Positions 33,839 to 42,434 of a stretch of 64,000 bases of DNA are shown piece by piece. The notes beneath the pieces are model-generated. The model had not been told where the DNA came from and made no database searches. It worked only from the letters and a program-made list of their open reading frames with translations. The stretch comes from JAJECS01 sp965219705 (lineage in GTDB: Bacteria > Chloroflexota > UBA11872), in the NCBI GenBank assembly GCA_965219705.1, contig OZ244789.1, positions 1,612,001 to 1,676,000 on the forward strand. Reading direction: 5' to 3'. How positions within the stretch are numbered: position 1 is the first letter of the stretch; each line of letters begins with the position of its first letter. Position numbers and translations under genes: made by a program.

Positions 33839-34240
33839 TCAATCGCCGCCGAACAGCAGGGCGAACCAACCTCCCAAATATCCAATCTCGATGGGCTCGG
33901 GCTCGGGCGGCGGCACCGTGGGAATCGGAATGGGAGCGGGCCTCGGGCGGTCCTGGACCTGGTCCCGCAGCACCACGGCACGGTCGCCCGGGTCCACCAG
34001 TCCGAGTTCGCGCTTGGCGACCTCCCGCAGCGCCGGCAGCGAGCGAGCGTATTGCAGCTGCTCCTCGAGGCGCTGGTTCTCAAGCTCGGCGGCGCTGATG
34101 CGCCGGTGCAGGTATTCGACCCGCACTTGCGCCACCTGCTGGGTGGACGACCCGCTGGCCTCCTGAATAATCACCGCCAGGACCGCGATCAGCGCCAGCA
34201 TCGCCAGCGACCGGAGTAGGAATTGCGTCCGCGAGGCCAC
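33839..34240 (-). CDS. Septum formation initiator, FtsB/DivIC family
   Basis: 133-aa bitopic membrane protein. One N-terminal helix (LRSLAMLALIAVLAVIIQEA), an extracytoplasmic coiled coil (VEYLHRRISAAELENQRLEE, QLQYARS), then LREVAKRELGLVDPGDRAVV, the family's C-terminal motif. A Pro-rich tail ends in a hydrophobic IGYLGGWFALLFGGD. FtsB/DivIC bridges early and late divisome proteins with FtsL/FtsQ. A TAGAAT at 34293-34298 is a candidate -10. Followed by dut. Confidence 0.85.
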   Translation of the reverse strand: MASRTQFLLRSLAMLALIAVLAVIIQEASGSSTQQVAQVRVEYLHRRISAAELENQRLEEQLQYARSLPALREVAKRELGLVDPGDRAVVLRDQVQDRPRPAPIPIPTVPPPEPEPIEIGYLGGWFALLFGGD

Positions 34241-34335
34241 CTAGTCCACCTGCTGCAACGAGCTGCGGAACTCTGCCGACACGAGCTGAATCATTCTAGG
34301 CGCGCGGCTCCGAGCGAGTAGCTGGCTCAGGGCTG

Positions 34336-36177
34336 CTACTCGACCGTCACGGACTTGGCGAGATTTCGCGGCTGATCGATGTCCGCCCCAAGCCAGACCG
34401 CCACGTGATAGGCCAGCAGCTGGAGCGGAATCGCCGTGACCATGGGCGCCATGGCCTCCGCCGTCTTGGGCACGTAGACCACCTGGTCGGCCGTCGCGCC
34501 CGCCTTCTCATCGCCCTCGGTGGCAATGAGGATCACCGGGGCGCCCCGCGCCCGGACCTGCTCGACGGCGTTCAGGGTCTTTTGGCGCAGGGGTCCGTGG
34601 GTCGCGATGGCGACCACCGGCACGTCGGACGCGGCGAGCGCAATGGGACCGTGCTTGAGTTCGCCGGCCGCATAGCCCTCCGCATGGATGTACGAGATTT
34701 CCTTGAGCTTGAGGGCGCCTTCCAGCGCCAGCGGGAATGCCTGACCGCGCCCGATATAGAGAAAATCGCGATAGCGGTGGTAGCGCTGTGCCAGGTCCTC
34801 GATCTGCGGCTCGCAGGTCAGCGCGCGCTCGACATGCTCGGGCACGTGCGCCAGCGCGGCCAGACGGTGCGCCAGCTCCGCTTGGCTGAGTACGGTGCGG
34901 GCCACGCTCAGGTAGCACGCCAGCAAATACAGCGACGCCAGCTGGGACGTGAAGGTCTTCGTCGCGGCCACGCTCACCTCGGGCCCCGCGTGCATGTACA
35001 TCACCGCGTCGGCCTGGCGCGTAGCCTCGCTGCCCATGACGTTGATGATGCCCACCACCGTGGCGCCGCCGCGTTTCGCACGCCCAATGGCGGCCAGCAC
35101 ATCCGCCGTTTCGCCGGACTGCGAGATGGCGACGACGAGCGTGCGCGGGCCGAGCGGACCCACGCGGTAGGCGAATTCCGAGGCGATCTCGCACGTGGCC
35201 GGCAGGCCGGCAAGGTCCTCGATGTAGTCCCGTCCAATCAATCCCGCGTGCCAGGCCGAGCCGCTGCCAACGAGCATCACCCGCTCGATTTCGGCAGCCG
35301 GTAGGGGGAGCCGGAAGGAGGGGAAATGCAACTCGGCCGGATCGAGCGTGATCCGCGGCCGAATCACCGACGCGAGCGTCGTTGGCTGCTCGTGGATCTC
35401 CTTGGCGAGGAAGTGCTTGTGTCCGGCCTTGGCGATCGATATCGGGTCCCACGGGATCTCAATCATGGCCCTGGCACGCGGCCGACGCCGCAGGTCGCTG
35501 ATTTGCGCCGCCCGATCGGCGTGCACCACGGCTATCTCGTCGGCCTCGAGGACTTGAACCCTGTGCGTGTGCGACCGCACCGCCACCAGGTCCGAGGCGA
35601 TGCACGCGGCCGCGCCATTGCGACCGACCACAAGCCCGCCCGCCGCGCCGCGGCGCGCCGCCACCAGCATGTCGGGCATGTCGGGCGATAACGCCACGAT
35701 GGCATGCGCGCCGGCGAGGCGCTGGAGGGCCGCGCCGACGGCGTCGGCCAGTTCCGCGCCATCGTCGAGCTCAAGTGCGATCAGATGGGCGATGACCTCG
35801 GTGTCGGTGTCAGACGTGAACGCATGACCTTCGGCCAGCAGCCCGTCGCGAAGCTCCGTGAAGTTATCGGTGATGCCGTTGTGGACGATCACGACGCGCC
35901 CGGAGCCGTCGCCGTGGGGATGCGCATTCGCATCGGTGACCGCGCCATGCGTCGCCCACCGTGTGTGGCCGATGCCAACGGTGCCCTCGACGGGGCTTGA
36001 CAGCACCAGGGCCTCAAGGTCGCGCAGGCGCCCGGCCCGCCGACGCACGCTGAGGCCCTCGGGGCCCAGCACGGCGAGGCCCGCCGAGTCGTAGCCCCGG
36101 TACTGGAGCATGCGCAAGCCGGTGAGGATGTGGTCAGCCGCCGGCTCATGGCCGAGATACCCGACGATGCCGCACAT
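34336..36177 (-). CDS. glmS: Glutamine-fructose-6-phosphate aminotransferase (isomerising)
   Basis: 613-aa GlmS, first step of UDP-GlcNAc synthesis. I chose ATG at 36177 because MCGIVGYLG places the nucleophilic Cys at position 2; the open frame extends 96 codons upstream without conservation. Glutaminase domain: LQYRGYDSAGLAVL, VGIGHTRWATHGAVTDANAH, VVIVHNGITDNFTELRDGL. Two SIS isomerase domains: LVGSGSAWHAGLIGRDYIED, AISQSGETADVLAAI, then YIGRGQAFPLALEGALKLKE, SYIHAEGYAAGELKHGPIAL. The C-terminus is NLAKSVTVE, as usual. No glmS ribozyme motif was recognised upstream. Confidence 0.96.
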   Translation of the reverse strand: MCGIVGYLGHEPAADHILTGLRMLQYRGYDSAGLAVLGPEGLSVRRRAGRLRDLEALVLSSPVEGTVGIGHTRWATHGAVTDANAHPHGDGSGRVVIVHNGITDNFTELRDGLLAEGHAFTSDTDTEVIAHLIALELDDGAELADAVGAALQRLAGAHAIVALSPDMPDMLVAARRGAAGGLVVGRNGAAACIASDLVAVRSHTHRVQVLEADEIAVVHADRAAQISDLRRRPRARAMIEIPWDPISIAKAGHKHFLAKEIHEQPTTLASVIRPRITLDPAELHFPSFRLPLPAAEIERVMLVGSGSAWHAGLIGRDYIEDLAGLPATCEIASEFAYRVGPLGPRTLVVAISQSGETADVLAAIGRAKRGGATVVGIINVMGSEATRQADAVMYMHAGPEVSVAATKTFTSQLASLYLLACYLSVARTVLSQAELAHRLAALAHVPEHVERALTCEPQIEDLAQRYHRYRDFLYIGRGQAFPLALEGALKLKEISYIHAEGYAAGELKHGPIALAASDVPVVAIATHGPLRQKTLNAVEQVRARGAPVILIATEGDEKAGATADQVVYVPKTAEAMAPMVTAIPLQLLAYHVAVWLGADIDQPRNLAKSVTVE

Positions 36178-36292
36178 TCGCAAGCTCCGGAGACGCCGCG
36201 CCTGTCGGCACGGGGTTATGTCAACGATACCCCCGACGGGCGGCTTGGACAATGCCGGCGACTGCCGGAGGCGCCGCCACGCGATGTGGCAT

Positions 36293-36493
36293 CTACGGCC
36301 AAGCGACGCGGCCGGCGCCGTAACAGCGTGGACAGCGATGGGGCCGTCCGCTGGGCAGCGGGCCGGCGTGGCCGGCCTCGAGGCCCGTTCCGGCGCATAC
36401 CGGACAGCGGCGCGAGAGCACTCGGCGCCAGACCGCCCACCACAGGCGCATGAACCAGCCGCCACCCGTGGAGCCCGGCGCGGCGGCGCTCAC
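36293..36493 (-). CDS. Small protein with two CxxC zinc-ribbon motifs
   Basis: 66 aa from GTG at 36493, which overlaps the amidohydrolase stop (GTGA), so it looks translationally coupled. The C-terminal half has CPVCAGTGLEAGHAGPLPSG then RPHRCPRCYGAGRVAWP: two CxxCxGxG knuckles like half of a DnaJ zinc finger. The N-terminus is short and Trp/Arg-rich. Function unknown. It could bind zinc and unfolded protein or RNA. Low length limits confidence. Confidence 0.55.
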   Translation of the reverse strand: MSAAAPGSTGGGWFMRLWWAVWRRVLSRRCPVCAGTGLEAGHAGPLPSGRPHRCPRCYGAGRVAWP

Positions 36494-38064
36494 TGGGCGG
36501 CGCGACCCCGTCGCAAGGCGCGACCGGGCGTGGCGCCCGTATGCCGGCCGTCGTCAATCACGGCCGTGCCGTTCACGAGGACGTGGTCGATGCCGGTCGG
36601 CAACCGCCGCGGCGCTTCGAAGGTTGCGTTGTCAATGACGGTGTTCGGATCGAACACCACCACGTCAGCCGCCATGCCCGGCGCCAGGGCGCCGCGGTCC
36701 ACCAGCCCAAAGCGCGTCGCGGGCATGCCGGTCATGCGCCGCACCATGGCTTCGAGCGGGACGACCTGACGCTCACGCACCCACCGGCCCAGGAATCGCG
36801 GGTAGGTGCCGTAGGTGCGTGGGTGCGGCGCGTTACCCAGCAGGATGGCGTCGCTGCCCACCATGTGCCCCGGATGCCGCATGATCTGCGCGAAATCATC
36901 GTCCGTTTGGTCGTTGAAGAACACCGACGCGGCGCGCCCGCGCTCTTCCCGCACCAGATCGACCAGGAACGCATGGGGTTCCTGGTCCTGCTCGTCGGCC
37001 ACCTCGCTGAGCATGCGGCCCTCCAGATGGCGGTTGGGACCGGCCGGCATGCTCGACAGCAGCGCGCGGTCGACGTCGAGCGAGTTGTCGCCGGCGCGGC
37101 TGGCCATCTCCGCCGCGATACGCGCGCGCATATCCGCGTCCTCCAGGCGGCGGAGCATCTCCTGCGGCCCGCCTTCAAGCGCCCAATCGGGGAACGAGAA
37201 GTGCAGCAGCGAGCTGCCGGCGGGATAGGCGTAGGTATCGAATGAGAGCGACACCCCCGCGCGCATGCCGCGCTCGGCCTCGTCCAGGTTCACCCACCAC
37301 TGCTGCTCGCCGCTGATGTAGTGCGAGATGTGGACCGGACACCCCGCCCGCCGCCCGATGGCCATGGTTTCGCGGATGGCGTCGCGCATGCCGAGCACGT
37401 AGCGCATGTGCGGCACATACGGCGCGCCAAACTGCGCCGCAACCTCGCTTAGGGCCACGAGCTCGTCGGTGTCGGCAAAGGCGCACGGCTTGTAGTCAAG
37501 TCCCGTCGAGAGGGCGACCGCCCCGTCCTGGAAAGCCTCGTGCGTGATCTGCTGCATCGCGCGCAACTCGTCCGGCGTCGCCTGCCGGTCTTCCCACCCG
37601 ACCAGCGCCGCCCGCACGCATCCATGCGGGACGTGATGCGCCGCGTTGCAGGCGGCCGCGCCCTCGAAGCTGTCGAGCCAGCGGGCCACGGTGGACCAAT
37701 CGCGGCTGATGGGTGGGTCGCCGTTGAGGGCGGCAAAATAATCCCGGAAGGCCGGCTGCAAGTGGTCGGCCAGGGGCGCATACCCAATTCCATCAAGCCC
37801 CAGCAAATCCGTCGTTACGCCCTGGCGCACTTTCGGCTCGTGCGCCGGCTCGGCCAGCAGCATCAGGTCCGAGTGCGTGTGCACGTCGATGAACCCCGGA
37901 CAGACCACGCGGCCCTCGGCGTCGATCTCGCGCGCGCCTTGATCCGGGACCAGCCCCACGGCCGCAATCCGCACGCCGTCGATGGCGACGCTTCCGCGGT
38001 AAGCGGGCGCACCCGTGCCATCCACGATGCTCGCGTCACGGATTACGACGTCATGCACGGGCAT
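36490..38064 (-). CDS. D-aminoacylase / N-acyl-D-amino-acid deacylase family amidohydrolase
   Basis: 524-aa metal-dependent amidohydrolase. Motifs: GRVVCPGFIDVHTHSDLMLL (HxH), VRQGVTTDLLGLDGIGYAPL, ALSTGLDYKPCAFADTDELV, VHISHYISG, and MVGSDAILLGNAPHPRTYGT, with the C-terminal LAPGMAADVVVFDPNTVIDN typical of the beta-sandwich. Family members deacylate N-acyl-D-amino acids. Substrate not certain. It starts at 38064, overlapping the upstream phospholipase-like gene by 14 nt, and its stop overlaps the small CxxC gene: one operon. Confidence 0.87.
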   Translation of the reverse strand: MPVHDVVIRDASIVDGTGAPAYRGSVAIDGVRIAAVGLVPDQGAREIDAEGRVVCPGFIDVHTHSDLMLLAEPAHEPKVRQGVTTDLLGLDGIGYAPLADHLQPAFRDYFAALNGDPPISRDWSTVARWLDSFEGAAACNAAHHVPHGCVRAALVGWEDRQATPDELRAMQQITHEAFQDGAVALSTGLDYKPCAFADTDELVALSEVAAQFGAPYVPHMRYVLGMRDAIRETMAIGRRAGCPVHISHYISGEQQWWVNLDEAERGMRAGVSLSFDTYAYPAGSSLLHFSFPDWALEGGPQEMLRRLEDADMRARIAAEMASRAGDNSLDVDRALLSSMPAGPNRHLEGRMLSEVADEQDQEPHAFLVDLVREERGRAASVFFNDQTDDDFAQIMRHPGHMVGSDAILLGNAPHPRTYGTYPRFLGRWVRERQVVPLEAMVRRMTGMPATRFGLVDRGALAPGMAADVVVFDPNTVIDNATFEAPRRLPTGIDHVLVNGTAVIDDGRHTGATPGRALRRGRAAQ

Positions 38065-38854
38065 CTCCAGATGCGGATGGTGGCGCGGCCTCGAAGCCGG
38101 CCCGCAGCGATGGCGAATCGTAGCGCGCCCCGTCGCCGTGCTCGTAGGCCTCGAGGCGCCGGTCGATCTCCTCGGCGGCGCTCAGCGCAAACCGCTCCGC
38201 CACATCGTCGCCGAACAGGGCCCGTCCAGTGGCCACGCGCTCCGCGGCGATGCGCTCGGCATCAGCCGGATCGACCTGTCGGCCGTCGGCGCAGGCCAGC
38301 GCGCGCACGATGTCCGCCGGGCCCGTCGCGCGCGCCAGCCGGACCGCCCAGTCCGTGAGCGCCGCCAGGCGCTCGGCCTCGACGATTGGGTCGATGCACC
38401 CGGGATCGAACGGGTGCACCACGGCCGCCGCGCGCTCCAGCGCCTCCACCGGAGCGTCCCACCCACGCTCCAGGGCGTACGTTAGTCCAAGCGTTGCCGC
38501 CCGATCGGCGCGGCGCGCATGCTCGCCGCAGATGTGGGCGAAAACTTCGTCCACCGCAAGATGCGCCAGATATCCCGCCACGTAGGCTGCCTGCGCGTCG
38601 GAGATGTCGTCTGGGTGCGCCAGCGCAGGCCGCTGGGCGAACAGCTCAGCCGTGGCCCGCCCCCATGTCGACGGCTCCTGAAAGTGAAAGAAGTGCGTGG
38701 TCTCGCGGCCGGCCTCGTTGCGTCTGCGCGCGTCGGGCGCCACCGCTCCCACGCAGAAATGGCTGAAGTGCGCGTCGATCACCGCCCGCAGCCGCCCGCC
38801 CGCCCGGTCAGCCGCCTCTACGGCAAGCTGCAGATGTGACCGCGACAGTGCCAT
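38051..38854 (-). CDS. Zinc-dependent phospholipase C-like protein
   Basis: 267 aa from ATG at 38854 (MALSRSHLQLAVEAADRAGG); the frame continues to 38968 but that part overlaps the VOC gene leader. All-helical protein with HFSHFCVGAVAPDARRRNEA, ETTHFFHF and YLAHLAVDEVFAHICGEHAR, a His/Asp pattern like the zinc-dependent phospholipase C / S1-P1 nuclease fold. No signal peptide is visible, unlike secreted PLCs, so a cytosolic role is possible. Operon with the D-aminoacylase-type gene. Confidence 0.68.
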   Translation of the reverse strand: MALSRSHLQLAVEAADRAGGRLRAVIDAHFSHFCVGAVAPDARRRNEAGRETTHFFHFQEPSTWGRATAELFAQRPALAHPDDISDAQAAYVAGYLAHLAVDEVFAHICGEHARRADRAATLGLTYALERGWDAPVEALERAAAVVHPFDPGCIDPIVEAERLAALTDWAVRLARATGPADIVRALACADGRQVDPADAERIAAERVATGRALFGDDVAERFALSAAEEIDRRLEAYEHGDGARYDSPSLRAGFEAAPPSASGDARA

Positions 38855-38915
38855 CCGGAAGCCAATCTCACCCGCGTGCGCCACAATGGCGGCACCCAGG
38901 CGCAGGAGGATTGAA

Positions 38916-39353
38916 GTGGCACTCACAGTAGGACATACCGGCGTCGTGGTACGTGACCTGCCGCTCATGCGGCGGTTCTACGGCGAGATCCTGGGACTGG
39001 CGGAGACGCGGCGTGTCATCCGCGAGGGACCATTCATCGACGGCATCACCGGTCTGACCGGGGTTGTGCTGCAGGCCGTGATCCTGGGCACGCCGGAACA
39101 CCCCAACGCCGTCGAGCTGATCAAGTATCCGAACCACCCCTCGGCCGTCGTGCCCAAGGGCCCCAATGGCCACGGCATGAATCACATCCACTTCATCGTC
39201 GACGACCTGGACCCGATCCTCGCCGCCCTTGAGGGCGAAGGCTTGGACTACTGGGGATCGCCGCAGGACTGGCCGGACACGTGGAAGCGCGTGGTCTATG
39301 CCAAGGATCCCGAGCACAACGTGATCGAGTTCACCGAGCGGCTGCCTGGCTGA
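38916..39353 (+). CDS. VOC superfamily (glyoxalase/dioxygenase-like) protein
   Basis: 145 aa from GTG at 38916, with AGGAGGA 5 nt upstream; a longer frame from 38697 is antisense to the neighbour. Two paired beta-alpha-beta-beta-beta modules: VGHTGVVVRDLPLMRRFYGE plus VELIKYP (metal ligands His and Glu), then MNHIHFIVDDLDPILAALEG and VVYAKDPEHNVIEFTERL. Such proteins are metal-dependent lyases, epimerases or dioxygenases; the substrate is unknown. It diverges from the phospholipase-like gene by about 60 nt. Confidence 0.85.
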   Translation: MALTVGHTGVVVRDLPLMRRFYGEILGLAETRRVIREGPFIDGITGLTGVVLQAVILGTPEHPNAVELIKYPNHPSAVVPKGPNGHGMNHIHFIVDDLDPILAALEGEGLDYWGSPQDWPDTWKRVVYAKDPEHNVIEFTERLPG

Positions 39354-39456
39354 GCCCAGCGTCGGGCCGTCGGTCCCAGCCATTGATCGGTGGCCGGCTG
39401 CTTGTCCGAGTTCCCCTTTGCCGCGAGAGCCGCATGAGGTCCCCGCCTAGGCCCGC

Positions 39457-40671
39457 CTACAGCCGATAGGCGATCTCGCCGTGCTCGGCGGTGTCCAGGC
39501 CGGCGGCTTCTTGGTCGCCCGACACGCGCAGGCCGACCGTCAGCTTGATGGCCCAGAGGATGATCGTCGTCACCACGAAGGCCCAGGCCCAGGTGGCGAG
39601 GATCGAGACGAGCTGGATGCCGATCTGTTCGAGCCGGGAGGCCTCGGTGAAGGCCGCGATGCCGCCGAAGCCGATGCCGACGAAGAGGCCGGTGGCCAGG
39701 GCGCCCCAGGTGCCGCCGACGCCGTGGACGCCCCAGACGGACAGCGAGTCGTCCAGTTTCAGCTTCTTGAGCAGCTCCGCCGCCAGGTAGCAGAAGATGC
39801 CGGCCATCAAGCCAATGACGATGGCGGGCAGTGGGCCGACGAAGCCGGCGGCCGGCGTGACGCCGACCAGGCCGGCCACGGCGCCCGAGGCCGCCCCGAT
39901 GACCGATGGCTTGCGGTCGATGACCCAGGCCGCGGCCGTCCATCCCACGATGCCGGCGGCGGCGCCGGTGTTGGTGACCACGAAGGCGTTCACGGCGCTG
40001 GCGCCCACCGTCAGCGCGGACCCGGCGTTGAAGCCGAACCAGCCGAACCAGAGCAGGCCGGCGCCCAGGACGACCATGGGGATGTTGTGGGGCTCCATTG
40101 AGTCGGAGCCGAAGCCGATGCGGCGGCCAAAGATCACGGCGGCGGCGAGGGCGGCGACGCCGGTGTTGATGTGCACGACATTGCCGCCGGCGAAGTCCAG
40201 CGCCCCCATGGCGTCCATCCAGCCGCCGCCCCAAACCCAGTGGGCCACGGGAGCGTAGACCAGGGTGACCCAGAGCACCGTGAACAGCACGTAGGCCTTG
40301 AACTTCATGCGCTCGGCGAAGGCGCCCGTGATGAGGGCGGGGGCGATGATGGCGAACATGCCCTGAAAGATCATGAAGGTCTGATGGGGAATATTGTCCG
40401 CGTGGGGCCCTGGCTCGCTGGCGCTGACCTGGTTGAGGCCCACGAACTCAAGGCTGCCGATGAAGCGGCCGACGTCCGGGCCGAAGGCCAGCGAGTAACC
40501 CCAGAGCACCCAGACGAGGCCGACGATGCCCATGCTCATAAAGCTGTGCATCACGGTGGCGGCGGCGTTCTTGCTGCGCGCCAGGCCGCCATAGAAGAGC
40601 GCCAGTCCGGGCGTCATCAGCAGCACGAGCGCGGAGCAGATCAGCATCCACGACACATCCGCATGGTTCAT
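39457..40671 (-). CDS. amtB: Ammonium transporter
   Basis: 404-aa Amt/Rh channel with 11 predicted helices. ALVLLMTPGLALFYGGLARS, FGWFGFNAGSALTVG, and the pore twin histidines in DFAGGNVVHINTGVAALAAA and WGVHGVGGTWGALATGLFVG. Starts MNHADVSWMLICSA with no cleaved signal, as in many Chloroflexota and Actinobacteria. Imports ammonium, which the glutamate synthase at 52-56 kb could help assimilate. No glnK (PII) gene lies beside it, which is unusual. Confidence 0.94.
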   Translation of the reverse strand: MNHADVSWMLICSALVLLMTPGLALFYGGLARSKNAAATVMHSFMSMGIVGLVWVLWGYSLAFGPDVGRFIGSLEFVGLNQVSASEPGPHADNIPHQTFMIFQGMFAIIAPALITGAFAERMKFKAYVLFTVLWVTLVYAPVAHWVWGGGWMDAMGALDFAGGNVVHINTGVAALAAAVIFGRRIGFGSDSMEPHNIPMVVLGAGLLWFGWFGFNAGSALTVGASAVNAFVVTNTGAAAGIVGWTAAAWVIDRKPSVIGAASGAVAGLVGVTPAAGFVGPLPAIVIGLMAGIFCYLAAELLKKLKLDDSLSVWGVHGVGGTWGALATGLFVGIGFGGIAAFTEASRLEQIGIQLVSILATWAWAFVVTTIILWAIKLTVGLRVSGDQEAAGLDTAEHGEIAYRL

Positions 40672-40994
40672 GGTCGGCAGCCTCGTCTATCGCGCGCTCG
40701 GCCCGCGGTCCGGCGGGCGAACGGGCGGTGGCGGCTCGCTTCCTGCTGCTTCCGGCAAGGCGTGCTCCCTTGCGTTGGGCGCTGCCATCCCCGCGTGAGC
40801 GGCGCGTCCCCTGAAGGAGGGGCCGCGGCCTCCCGTCGCCCTATCGCCTTGCGTCGCCTGGAGCAGACCCGGCCGCGAGCCGGCGGTTCCCCAGCAACGG
40901 GCGTATGGTACTGCGGCGGTCGCCCAGGGGTGAGGGCCGCGTCACGCGCGCCGATCGCGGTTGGCGCCGACAGGCCCCACGATCCGGCGGCGCG
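40672..40994. other. Intergenic region upstream of amtB
   Basis: 323 nt between the desulfhydrase-like stop and the amtB start. Very GC-rich with several short dyads (for example around GGTCCGGCGGGC), but no convincing promoter, riboswitch or ORF. It probably holds the amtB promoter and a leader. Confidence 0.5.
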
Positions 40995-42026
40995 CTACCC
41001 GGCGCTGAGCTCCTCGGCGTAGGCGAAGATCAGCGGAGTGCCGCCGGTATGCATGAACGCCACGGCGTCTTGCTCGGTCAGCGCGCCGCTGCGCACGTCG
41101 TCGAGCAGCGCCGCAAAGGCCTTCGCCGTATAGACGGGGTCGAGGAACACGCCCTCGGTGCGGGCGAGCAGCTTGATGGCCTCGATGCCGTCGGGCGTCG
41201 CCGCCGCATAGTCGGACCCGATCCGCGCATCTGAGTTCGAGATCTCGGCGGGGTCGAGCGTCAGGTCCAGCCCCAGAAGCTCCGCCGTCATATTCGCCAT
41301 GCGGGCCTGCTCGGGCGCGCGTCCGCCGGGTACCCGCAGGGGAGTGAACCCCTTGATCTGCAGATCCAGGCCAAGCGCATGCACCCCGAGTTCCAACCCG
41401 GCCTGCGTGCCCCCGCCGGACGCCACGTAGACGTGGCTGAGGGCGACCCCGCGCTCGGCCGCCTGCTCCACGGTTTCGATGAGGCACTCGACGTAACCGA
41501 CGGCGGTGAGCGGTCCGTAGCGGACCACGTACGGTCGCCGGCCCTGGGCCTGTAGCTCGCGCTCCACGCGCTCGACCTCCGCCTCCACGCCGAACATTTC
41601 GTCGCTGTGCACCTGCCGCACGTCGGCGCCAAGCAGCTCGGTGAGCAGGCGGTTGCCCTGCCGGTCGTCGCCGTGAATGCCGCGATTCAGCACCAGCACC
41701 ACGTCCAGGCCGGCCTTCCGCGCCGCCGCCGCGCCCTGGCGCGCGTGGTTGGATTGGCGCACGCCACCGCCCCACATGATGGTGTCGCACCCCTGCTGCA
41801 AGGCGTCGGCCACCTCGAACTCGAACTTCCGGTTCTTGTTGCCGCCCAGGGCGCTGTGCGTCAGGTCGTCGCGCTTGATGAACACCCGCGGCCCGCCGAT
41901 GGCCGCCCGCAGATTGGTCAGCTCCTCGAACGGCGTGGGCAGATCGGTGAGGTGAAAGCGTGGCAGCGCCGCAATCCGCCGGCGCAGATCGGCCACCGAC
42001 ACCGGCACCGGGTCGCGTCTGGTCAT
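40995..42026 (-). CDS. PLP-dependent D-cysteine desulfhydrase / ACC deaminase family
   Basis: 343-aa fold-type II PLP enzyme. LTDLPTPFEELTNLRAAIGG, VFIKRDDLTHSALGGNKNRK (PLP Lys in GNKNRKFEF), WGGGVRQSNHARQGAAAARK, YVASGGGTQAGLELGVHALG (phosphate-binding Gly loop), and FMHTGGTPLIFAYAEEL. This pattern fits D-cysteine desulfhydrase (DcyD) and ACC deaminase. Family members release ammonia, pyruvate or 2-oxobutyrate, and sulfide in the DcyD case. The start is ATG at 42026. amtB lies downstream in the same orientation. Confidence 0.85.
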   Translation of the reverse strand: MTRRDPVPVSVADLRRRIAALPRFHLTDLPTPFEELTNLRAAIGGPRVFIKRDDLTHSALGGNKNRKFEFEVADALQQGCDTIMWGGGVRQSNHARQGAAAARKAGLDVVLVLNRGIHGDDRQGNRLLTELLGADVRQVHSDEMFGVEAEVERVERELQAQGRRPYVVRYGPLTAVGYVECLIETVEQAAERGVALSHVYVASGGGTQAGLELGVHALGLDLQIKGFTPLRVPGGRAPEQARMANMTAELLGLDLTLDPAEISNSDARIGSDYAAATPDGIEAIKLLARTEGVFLDPVYTAKAFAALLDDVRSGALTEQDAVAFMHTGGTPLIFAYAEELSAG

Positions 42027-42134
42027 GCGTGCAGCTTCTCGTGCGCGGGCGCCTCAAGTATGCGCCGCGCACACCGACACCGTCGCAAGCCGCTGAAGTA
42101 TGCTGGCGCCACCACGCGGGTCGAGCCGAGCCGC

Positions 42135-42211
42135 GGGCGCGTAGCTCAGTTGGTTAGAGCGCCACGTTGACATCGTGGAGGTCAGAGGTTCGAGTCCCCT
42201 CGCGCCCACCA
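42135..42211 (+). tRNA. tRNA-Val (anticodon GAC), CCA encoded
   Basis: 77 nt including CCA. The acceptor GGGCGCG pairs with CGCGCCC, discriminator A, CCA at 42209-42211. D arm TAGCTCAGTTGGTTAGAGC; anticodon stem CCACG/CGTGG around TTGACAT; T arm AGAGG-TTCGAGT-CCCCT. The DNA composition drops sharply just after its 3' end, as at tRNA-type integration sites. Confidence 0.96.
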
Positions 42212-42241
42212 TTATTACCTTGTCTTCGCATCGCCACAGAC

Positions 42242-42285
42242 CCGATAATGTCGGCTGAATCAGCCTTCACGCAGGCAGGGTGAAG
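42242..42285 (+). promoter_or_regulatory. Three overlapping small hairpins in the island leader
   Basis: CCGA/TCGG (42242-42245/42251-42254), GGCTGA/TCAGCC (42253-42258/42260-42265) and CTTCAC/GTGAAG (42265-42270/42280-42285) follow each other and share edge bases. They lie 150-190 nt before the first island gene. Could be a structured leader or processing site after the tRNA; the stems are short. Confidence 0.35.
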
Positions 42286-42434
42286 AACCGTGGGGTCTTA
42301 AGCGGGGGCCGCCAGACGAGTTCCATTTGCCCTTCGGACGCACCTCACTCTAGAGAAAGGCGGTCTATATTACTATTTCTTCGACGTGCGTGCATGCATC
42401 ATGGCGGTCATCAGTCTGAGTGAGGATCTAAGAT

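Noticed and set aside
36178..36465. 96-codon extension of GlmS
   Set aside because: GlmS requires Cys at position 2 after Met; MCGIVGYLG at 36177 fixes the start.
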